A DNA stretch of 64,000 nucleotides from Fragilaria radians (lineage: Eukaryota > Bacillariophyta > Fragilariophyceae > Fragilariales > Fragilariaceae), in NCBI GenBank assembly GCA_900642245.1, contig CAAAJI010000105.1:12575-76574 (forward strand), written 5' to 3'. The notes beneath the pieces are model-generated. The model saw only the letters and a list, made by a program, of their open reading frames with translations, had not been told where the DNA came from and made no database searches. The translations under genes and the position numbers were made by a program. Position 1 is the first letter of the stretch; the number at the start of each line of letters is the position of its first letter. Of this stretch, positions 56,616-64,000 are shown piece by piece.

Positions 56616-58182
56616 TCTCAATAAAGAAAAAAAGATTTCCTTACCGAATTCAGCTAGAATGACAGCCTTACCTTAGAAATACATTGACAACTATTTCCGT
56701 CCTAAAATTATATACAAATAGAAATACTGAGGCTTTTGGAAGGACTAAAACAATAGAATTACTCCCCGCATTAAGATGCCTAAAGACCTTCATAGAGAAA
56801 AAATAAAGAGGACTATCTTCATCAGACTTAAAATGTGAACAAGACTCTGTACAGAGAATCAATTAATGGTATTGCTCTAATGAAAATTAGAGAAGGCAAA
56901 TTATGGTGACACCATTGAGTTGGAGAAGCTCAATTTGGTGTGACTTATCAACAGCTGAACTTTCACAATGGGCTTGAAACGTAAGGACCATTACTCGCTT
57001 TCTGATTTTTTTAGGCAAGACCAAGATGATGATTAGCTTTATAGGGACAGATCCTATTATACTCTTTGCTTGACAGTACAGGCGTGCATTGGCAACGTTA
57101 AAGTTAGATAGTTAAGTCAAATTAGCATATTGAAACGTAACGCGCGAGAAAATGACTTGCTCCAACAAGAGGTCTTGGAATTCCTGTTAAAGCTAAAGCA
57201 TAAGAATAGTGCATTTATCCATCACATACAATCTATAAATTAATTTATACTACCATGCAGTGTAAACTCAACATAGAACATAATGGGGGGATATATTCAA
57301 TCAAAAGAATATTTCGGCAACCTACTATCCTAATAATCTTGCTCAACAAATAGCTGGAGTAAGCCAACCACATCAACCGTTAATTGTGAGCGTTCATCTC
57401 GAGTGTCTAGACTAATCAAAGCATTTTACAGAATTCTGGCATGGTCTCAAGTAATGAAGATAAAGTTGAGTGTGAACATTTCAGATTTTTTCACGAATAA
57501 TAGTTGGTAGATATTTTGTTCTTGCAACACAGCAAGGAGAGTAACGAAGGATCCATCGATATTGATAGTAACTATGCTGCAAAGCAATTTAAAGACTATC
57601 AAAAATAAAAATGCTATTTCAACATAACGATGTTTCTTCAGCTCTAAGCCTCTCACCATTATTTGCCTATTCTCTCCTTTTCAGGAACCACAAAAATACC
57701 GCGTCGTTATAAAATAGTATGGATAAAGGTTTATCTGGGCCTTTCATGTGGTTCCCACAAATTTAAACAGACTGGGGATGACTCTCCTTGACTTTTGCTT
57801 AAGAGAAATCTTTATTTACCTTATCCTTTCTATTTAGCCATTCGAAATTTAGTGATTATCGGCTGTTTGAAATAGGCTATCCCATATGTGATATTGCTAA
57901 TTTGAACCATGTGAATACTATTTTTATCCAAGCGATTTTAATGAATGAATAAGTATTAAAGTCAAGAATATTCCTGAAGCCTGAAATGCGCATGTTCTCT
58001 TTATAACAGTCATTAAGCTTGATGAAGTGAAATGCTCATGATTACAATGACAACTTGTAAATCCAGCATCAATTCGTACACATGTTTTTGACTATGAGTC
58101 AATTTTGGTGACAGTGGAATAAAGAATTTTAATCGTATTCGGGATTGAATTGGTGAAGAAGGCTGACGTAATGCTGTGACTA
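56616..58182. other. Intergenic; nothing recognised
   Basis: AT-rich, with short frames only and no recognisable RNA gene or repeat. Confidence 0.5.
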
Positions 58183-59868
58183 ATGATAAATCAATCTGAA
58201 CTGGCATTGATTCGTAACGAAAGGTTACAAAAAACCGTAATGAGTGAGAGCAGAAAGGATAGAAACCAACCCAATCGAAGAAAGGCATTGCCTTCTTTAT
58301 GTATTCTTGCTGTGATTCTATCGATTGCCTTTAAAAACATTACTTTTTTAACTTTTGTCGAGTACTTGGATGATTTCTTAACGTTAATTCAGAATCCAAA
58401 AGAAAGTTTGGAAAAGAATGCTTACTTGAATGGCAACTTTAAGCCAGTTCACGAGGAGCACGTTAGCATCCCACTAAAGGTTGTTGAAGGCTCTATTCCA
58501 GAAGGTCTAGAAGGACTCTTCGTAAGGACAGGTCCGAATCCTCTACCTAATTGGACAAAACTCTATCATTGGTTTGATGGTCATGGGATGTTGCATAACC
58601 TTCGTATCAAATCAGGAAAAGCTACATATACAAACCAATACATTAAGACTCCACGGTTTAAGTTGGAACAAAGACTTGGAAAAGATTATTTTTTGCGTTT
58701 CGGTGAATTAGTTGGCGTCACAGGCCTTTTCAAGGCAATTTTGAGCAGTTATAAAGTTAAAGCTCATGGTATGGATTCGTTGACTAATGGAGCTGCAAAT
58801 ACAGACACGGTTATGTTCAATGATAGGTTCTACCTACTGAATGAAGCTAATCTTCCGTTCGAAGCGCGCTTAAATGACGACGGTACCTTCACAGAATTAG
58901 GGTTTGTGGACTTTAATGGTGTTCTTGATTATCCTGTGTCAGCTCACCCCAAGGTTGATTATCAAACGAATACGATGCTATTTCATTCATATTCTCCTGA
59001 TCCTGATCTCATGAAGCGACATGGCTCCTTCAAAGTTGGTGAGATCCTTTCCAACGGAACAGTCACAAATTATGTAGGAATACACGATGACCACGTAAGC
59101 TTTGCTCATGATATGATGATAACCAAAAACTGGATGGTACTCTATGATTCGTCTGTTCACTTTGATGTCTCAAAGATATTTGAGGGTAAGAATGTTTTTA
59201 CATGGAAAGAAGACAAAAATTTGAAAATTATTCTTGTAAGTCGAGCCACAGGAGAAATTAAGACTTTTGACATGGGTTCTGCACAGGCATTGGTTCATCC
59301 CATGAATGCGTGGGAAGAGAGTGATGGAACAGTTGTTATTTGGGCTCCGATAGGGGATCGGATGGAATTGGAGCTGGACTCAGGGAGCAACTTTTATTAC
59401 ATGAGTGAAATGAAAATCAATCCTAACACGGGAGAGGTAAGCATGGTTCGCGTAGATCAGGAGCATAACCAGGAATTCTGTAACGTACGACGAGACTTTT
59501 ATGGTAGATTCGCTCGATATGGCGTTGCTGGTATTCTAGATGCCGCGGCTCAAGATGGAATGTTTCGTGGTTTTATAGTGTGGGACATGGAAGAGAAGAA
59601 AGCAGCCAAGATTGTCCATTTCGCCGATAATGAATTTGGAGGTGAGCCAGTATTATTGTCAAAGCCAGGCACTACAGATTCTCGAGACTTTTATGTAGGG
59701 ACATTTGTATACAATCTTATCACTGGAAGCAGCTCATTTGTTCTGTACGAGGAAGAAAAACTGGTTGTCAGGTTGAGTATGCCATATCGTGTGCCATTTG
59801 GATTCCATGGCAAATGGTATCCTGAGGCTGTTCTTCAGAATCACGTTGAAAGTAATCGTTCAGATTAA
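58183..59868 (+). CDS. Carotenoid cleavage oxygenase (CCD/RPE65 family)
   Basis: Non-haem iron enzyme cleaving carotenoids or apocarotenoids to aldehydes or ketones; 561 residues, no intron. The four iron-binding histidines are visible in context: SAHPK (near 257), SFAHDMM (near 309), LVHPMNAW (near 372) and GFHGKW (near 543). GLFVRTGPNP and YHWFDGHGMLH, both conserved in the family, lie near 110 and 128. The N-terminus has one hydrophobic helix, LPSLCILAVILSIAF, after a basic stretch, and no plastid-type phenylalanine, so ER anchoring is as likely as plastid import. The ATG at 58183 gives 19 extra residues over one at 58240 (MSESRK), and either could be used. Confidence 0.9.
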   Translation: MINQSELALIRNERLQKTVMSESRKDRNQPNRRKALPSLCILAVILSIAFKNITFLTFVEYLDDFLTLIQNPKESLEKNAYLNGNFKPVHEEHVSIPLKVVEGSIPEGLEGLFVRTGPNPLPNWTKLYHWFDGHGMLHNLRIKSGKATYTNQYIKTPRFKLEQRLGKDYFLRFGELVGVTGLFKAILSSYKVKAHGMDSLTNGAANTDTVMFNDRFYLLNEANLPFEARLNDDGTFTELGFVDFNGVLDYPVSAHPKVDYQTNTMLFHSYSPDPDLMKRHGSFKVGEILSNGTVTNYVGIHDDHVSFAHDMMITKNWMVLYDSSVHFDVSKIFEGKNVFTWKEDKNLKIILVSRATGEIKTFDMGSAQALVHPMNAWEESDGTVVIWAPIGDRMELELDSGSNFYYMSEMKINPNTGEVSMVRVDQEHNQEFCNVRRDFYGRFARYGVAGILDAAAQDGMFRGFIVWDMEEKKAAKIVHFADNEFGGEPVLLSKPGTTDSRDFYVGTFVYNLITGSSSFVLYEEEKLVVRLSMPYRVPFGFHGKWYPEAVLQNHVESNRSD

Positions 59869-59959
59869 TCCATTTTAACTCAGCTGAGATGGCATGGATG
59901 TTATTTCTAATGAAAGAAGGTTGTGAAAGAAGAGAATACTAGGCTGACTTGAATGACTG

Positions 59960-60255
59960 TGGATGATTTTCCGTTAATCATGCATGAATAGTGTAAGGGA
60001 TCATTTGATTTTTCATTGATCATGCATGAATATTGTAAAGGATCATTTGATTTTTGATTAATCATGCATGAATATTGTAGAGGATCATTGATTTTTGATG
60101 AATCGTGCATGGATATTGTAAATGATCATTTGTTTTTTCATTAATCATGCATGAATATTGTAGAGGATCATTTGATTTTTCAGCAATCACGCATAAACAT
60201 TTTAAAGGATCATTTGATTTTCCATTAATCATGCATGAATATTGTAAAGTGTCAC
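59960..60255. repeat. 42-bp minisatellite, seven units
   Basis: CATGCATGAATATTGTAAAG-type units recur with anchors at 59979, 60021, 60063, 60104, 60146, 60188 and 60230. Spacing is 42 bp, with one 41-bp unit. Each unit carries the palindromes ATGCAT and, in most, TGATCA-like GATCATTTGA. The minus strand reads about 14-residue repeats (YSCMINEKSNDPL) that shift frame at the 41-bp unit, so it is not a single gene. It lies just after the carotenoid oxygenase stop. Confidence 0.9.
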
Positions 60256-60933
60256 TCCTCAACAAACCAGCAATTGTGGAGCAAAGTAATACCTTACAAT
60301 TTTAAATGCATTCACCAAATTGTGAAGCTATACAGAGAAATGCAAGCATAGATGTTTGATCCATTGTAGAAAATTACATGGGAGTTGAAAGGATACTGTG
60401 ATTTTGATTTTGATTTTGAAGTTGATACACTCAGCAGAAAGACCGCCTGCGGCTCTATGCTTATTTTGCATTGCGGCTCCCGGAACTGATATAATTCTCA
60501 AATTAATTTAGTTCATTCCAAATACTACCAACATTAGCATAATCAAATTCTTTGAAATTTTGAATGAAGCTTGTTGTCGTTAATGCTAAACTTATCTGGT
60601 GAAATCAAGTACACAACAAGTAATTTGATGGACAATTTGATAACAAGTGTAATATAGAAAGATAAGGATATCATATTCTCGACAATCAACATTTTTGTTC
60701 AATTACTGAAAGAAAGAAACATGACCTAATCAATGGAAGTAAGGGATACCGCCCCATAATCATAATGAAAACACATAATTAAAATCTTTTTTCTTGGTTA
60801 CGCTCGTAATGGCCCTAAGATTAAATCTATCACAGGACCGTCACGGAATTGAAATCAAATTTTGTTTATTTTCGATACTTGTACTGTACTAGCAGTTCCG
60901 GAAAAAGTTTTCTGAGCAATATCGGCTCGAACC
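60256..60933. other. Intergenic upstream of the ketoacyl synthase gene
   Basis: AT-rich apart from a GC-richer island near 60441-60486 (CCGCCTGCGGCTC ... GCGGCTCCCGG) with a partial direct repeat of TGCGGCTC. No gene recognised. Confidence 0.45.
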
Positions 60934-62217
60934 ATGGTGAATTCCAGGGACTTGCGACGAGTGGTAATAACTGGAATCGGTGCCATTACTCCCTTAGGAA
61001 ACACATTCCAAAGATCCTGGCAGGCTCTTCTAGCTAAGGAATCAGGAATATCAACACTTGAGGATGCCTTGCACCAACAAAATCTTTCGGATGAGGACTT
61101 GACTCGAGAATGTCAAATTGCTACATCTCTTCCTTGTCAAGTTGCTGCAGCTGTAAAGGGCGAGGCGTACGATTCGCGAACAGCGAGATTTGTTCACTTT
61201 GCCCTCCGCGCTGGAGATGAGGCAATGAGACAAGCAAATCTGGTTAATTACCTACAAGAGTCATCCTGTCATGATCGTGTCGGTGTTTGTGTTGGAAGTG
61301 GAATGTCCAGTGCTCGAGAAATCGTAGATGCTGCATATACTCTAGATAGAAAAGGTCTTCGTAGAATTTCTCCCCATTTTGTTCCAAAAGTCTTGACAAA
61401 TTCAGCAGCCGGACGATTAAGCATTGAATATAAACTACAGGGACCTTGTCATGCAGTATCTACTGCCTGTGCTGCTGGAGCTCATGCTATTGGAGATGCC
61501 ATGCGATTTATACAATTTGGAGATGCCGATGTCATGTTAGCTGGAGGTGCAGAAGCTTGTATAGATCCTCTAAGTCTAGCTGGATTTACTCGTCTTCGTG
61601 CCATGTCGAATAATCCCAACCCCGACAGAGCGTCCAGACCATTTGATGCAGAACGTGATGGCTTTGTGATGGGTGAGGGTGCTGCCATCCTTATTTTAGA
61701 AGAACTAGAGCATGCTAAGAAACGTGGTATACCCATTTTAGCAGAATTATGTGGCTATGGGTTATCGGGTGACGCATATCACATCACATCTCCTGATCCA
61801 CAAGGGAATGGCGCCAAACGTGCCATGTTAATGTCCTTACGACATGCAAATATTCATGATTTTTCATCTGTAAATTACGTCAATGCACATGCAACTTCAA
61901 CACCTATGGGAGATGATATCGAAGCTAGAGCCATCGATTCAATGTTTGGTGCAAACGTTTTTGTTAGTGGAACCAAAGGAGCAACGGGTCACTTACTTGG
62001 AGCAGCTGGAGCAGTGGAAGCCGCCTTTACTATTCAAGCAATCCTGGAAAAAATAATTCCTCCTACTCGAAACTTAGAATCGATTGCAGAGTCTGAAAGA
62101 GTTTCATTTCAGCATGTCCAAGATGTCTTGAAGAAGGATGATCTAAATATCGCTATGTCAAACAGCTTTGGCTTTGGTGGGACAAATGTATCACTTACTT
62201 TCAAATCATGGATGTAA
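60934..62217 (+). CDS. 3-oxoacyl-[ACP] synthase II (FabF / mitochondrial OXSM type)
   Basis: Condensing enzyme that elongates acyl-ACP with malonyl-ACP in type II fatty-acid synthesis; 427 residues, no intron. The start RRVVITGIGAITPLG is the usual KAS II N-terminus. The nucleophile lies in VSTACAAGAHAIGDA (near 178), the catalytic histidines in NAHATSTPMGD (near 322) and KGATGHLLGAAG (near 356), and the closing NSFGFGGTN is present. Only six residues precede the conserved core, so no signal peptide or plastid presequence is visible. The length and FRRISPHFVPKVLTN-like middle fit the mitochondrial OXSM group. A first coding exon upstream is possible but not seen. Confidence 0.93.
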   Translation: MVNSRDLRRVVITGIGAITPLGNTFQRSWQALLAKESGISTLEDALHQQNLSDEDLTRECQIATSLPCQVAAAVKGEAYDSRTARFVHFALRAGDEAMRQANLVNYLQESSCHDRVGVCVGSGMSSAREIVDAAYTLDRKGLRRISPHFVPKVLTNSAAGRLSIEYKLQGPCHAVSTACAAGAHAIGDAMRFIQFGDADVMLAGGAEACIDPLSLAGFTRLRAMSNNPNPDRASRPFDAERDGFVMGEGAAILILEELEHAKKRGIPILAELCGYGLSGDAYHITSPDPQGNGAKRAMLMSLRHANIHDFSSVNYVNAHATSTPMGDDIEARAIDSMFGANVFVSGTKGATGHLLGAAGAVEAAFTIQAILEKIIPPTRNLESIAESERVSFQHVQDVLKKDDLNIAMSNSFGFGGTNVSLTFKSWM

Positions 62218-62370
62218 AATTAGCATAAATACTCTATTCAAGCAACGCACACACAACAAATTACGCCATAATTATTCTTAATGTAATTGTTTAAGAAAAT
62301 GATAAAAGGTACTGTTTAATCATCGTTCCAGCTGTACTTCGTCGAGTAATGACGATTGCATGTGCTTGTC
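62218..62370. other. Short intergenic gap between convergent genes
   Basis: 153 bp between the stop codons of the ketoacyl synthase (plus) and the channel gene (minus). It must hold both 3' ends. Confidence 0.6.
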
Positions 62371-64000
62371 CTAAATTGGTTGCACAGATCCAACTTGATT
62401 TTGTAGCGGGCCCCATTCTTTTACTATGCTAAAGATTGATTCCGAGTCACTTTTCTTGTTCAAGCCGGGAAGATCGTAAATTGCATTGTGAATATCCTTG
62501 GTGGGATCTGCGGGATCTTCCCAATCTATTAGAGTGTGGCTTATCTTTGAGATGTCGCAGAAAAGAGTGGGATATAGTGCTCCCTCAAGCTTTACCTGAG
62601 GTATATATCCATAAATTCCTGGAGTTTCAGAAAAGTTAAGGTTGCGAGGCTTATCTTCCCTACAATATCCACCATATAAGAAATGGTGTATACGTTTGCG
62701 AAAGGCTTCAAGATACAAAAGACCTACAAAGGCAATCACAATCACAGACGTCCATCCAAAAATAACAGTGAAATCTTGTCCTGGTTCCATCCATTCTCCT
62801 CCCTTTGGCTGGGAAGTGGGAATAGCGGGAAAGGCTGGTCGTGGATTGTAGCGCAACATATCTTGATTACAATATTTGTATACTGTATCACCATTGGAAA
62901 TTGCGATACGAACTGATTCTCCATCGGCTGTCGTACCTGTAAAGTTGCCTATGTAGAGTTGTGATACTGTCTGATTCAACTTACACGCGTTATCGTAAGG
63001 AAATGAGGCAAAGTTATAGGACGACATGATGGCATATGCCACAACCGCAGCAGGGAAGAAATATATTCTACTAAGGTCGGCAATAGGAGTACCAATCGAA
63101 GGAGCAGGTGCCCAGTTTCGGAGAAGACAAAATTTGTCCACCCAATATCGCACTCCTAGTGTCCCAGAGGCCCAAAAGAAGCCAGCGGGGAATAAAAGTG
63201 CATAGAAAAATGTCAAAAAGAGGACGTTTGTCATATCCTACCGATAAGAAATACAAATTTCGGATTTAGAACGATTATTTCGACAAATAGAGTTATCATC
63301 TTGGATCCAATTTACTTACTGTATAGCGTTCTGAGAGGTAATATCTTGTCCCACTGAAGTACGCATTCATTCGGCGTTGATCCGGTGCCCTAGGAGCCAA
63401 TACATGTCGATATACGTGACCTGGTATGTCCAGTACTTGTGTGATTGGAGTCTTCAAAAGTTCGGTGATAAAAATAGCGTACATCGCTGGAATTAACGAT
63501 TTTGGCTGATTGTGAAGCGTGTCCGTAAATGGAGTTAAATAGGCGGTCAGAATTGTTGTCAAGATCCAAAAAGCAGCCGTAATTTTGAAATAGTAACTAG
63601 CCTGACGAGATCCCTCAGACGGATGAGATTCTGCATCTGTAATGTAAAGGCAAAATGTTGGAAAGACTGAATTTGTAGCTGTAATAGTCAGCGCTGCATA
63701 CGTCGAACCCCGTGTATTGCGCACGTGAACAACAATGTAGCAAAAAATCACAATCAATACAATAGTGGTGGAGAATGTTACACATCGTTGTAGGAACTGT
63801 ACCAAAAAACTGTCATCTATATCTTGCCATCGAATACTGGATGGTTCCTGAGGTTCGTCGACACTCAATATGAATTGGCCGCGAAATCGTAAGTTCTCTT
63901 GAATGACAGCAATGTTATTTCTCACGACGTGAATACCACCTACTTTGAGTGCTTGTAGCGCATTTATTTGACTGGTTTCTTTTTCGAAAACGACGAACAC
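62371..64000 (-). CDS. OSCA/TMEM63 (CSC1-like) mechanosensitive channel family, C-terminal part
   Basis: The minus-strand gene enters from the right edge, so its N-terminus lies outside. Exons 64000-63320 and 63237-62371 join in phase 0 across an 82-bp intron (GTAAGT...GGTAG). EPSSIRWQDI is the family's P-x-I-x-W-x-N/D-L motif just before the channel domain. Several membrane helices follow, with CVTFSTTIVLIVIFCYIVV, YYFKITAAFWILTTILTAYL, and after the splice RYTDMTNVLFLTFFYALLFP, matching the conserved RYAD-K-v segment. The family forms calcium-permeable channels gated by membrane tension or osmotic stress. The C-terminal tail of about 100 residues is soluble and not conserved. Confidence 0.85.

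Noticed and set aside
59960..60255. Regularly spaced repeat resembling a CRISPR array
   Set aside because: Units are directly adjacent with no unique spacers, and the genome is eukaryotic. It is a minisatellite.
59907..60265. Minus-strand repeat protein with YSCMIN units
   Set aside because: It arises from the 42-bp repeat, and a 41-bp unit breaks the frame.
1..64000. tRNA or rRNA genes
   Set aside because: I scanned intergenic parts by eye for A/B-box and rRNA-like sequence and found nothing defensible; a tRNA search program would settle it.

Overview
The window looks like nuclear DNA of a diatom, or a close ochrophyte relative. Genes are sparse, intergenic DNA is AT-rich, and most introns are short (about 58-95 bp, with GT-AG borders). 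Other lineage clues are an SPX-MFS phosphate transporter, presequences with a signal peptide followed by a plastid-type phenylalanine (PPR protein, 51.8 kb protein), a Cdc48 paralogue that carries its own signal peptide, and decayed Ty3/gypsy and Ty1/copia elements. There are no bacterial-style operons. I found no rRNA and no convincing tRNA.

Layout: 1-4.4 kb is retroelement debris, with a minus-strand Ty3/gypsy pol relic and an LTR-like end. 4.4-20.2 kb holds a mitochondrial phosphate carrier, V-ATPase subunit C, GET4, a kinesin-4-like motor and a RING/PA protein. 20.7-22.1 kb holds a secretory-pathway single-pass EF-hand protein. 21.7-30.05 kb is one locus represented twice around a 20-N gap. 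30.3-41.4 kb holds a PPR protein, a small membrane protein with a hidden first exon, a copia relic, DNA primase small subunit, and the SPX-MFS transporter. 45.1-50.7 kb holds the signal-peptide-bearing Cdc48 and a second, truncated copy of it after another 20-N gap. 51.8-64 kb holds a plastid-type presequence protein, a DUF1295 membrane enzyme with a probable one-base frameshift, an SDR-like protein, a carotenoid oxygenase, a 42-bp minisatellite, a KAS II/OXSM-type enzyme, and the 3' part of an OSCA/TMEM63-type channel.

The genes are mostly unrelated housekeeping functions. The most notable are the Cdc48, whose features fit the symbiont-derived ERAD-like (SELMA) machinery of complex plastids; the kinesin with four C-terminal TPPP-like repeats; the SPX-MFS protein with an enlarged SPX region; and the RING protein joining an N-terminal zinc ribbon to a PA domain. 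Both N gaps sit where a sequence already present on the left starts again on the right. This is best explained by unmerged haplotype contigs, so the truncated second copies should not be counted as extra genes without checking.
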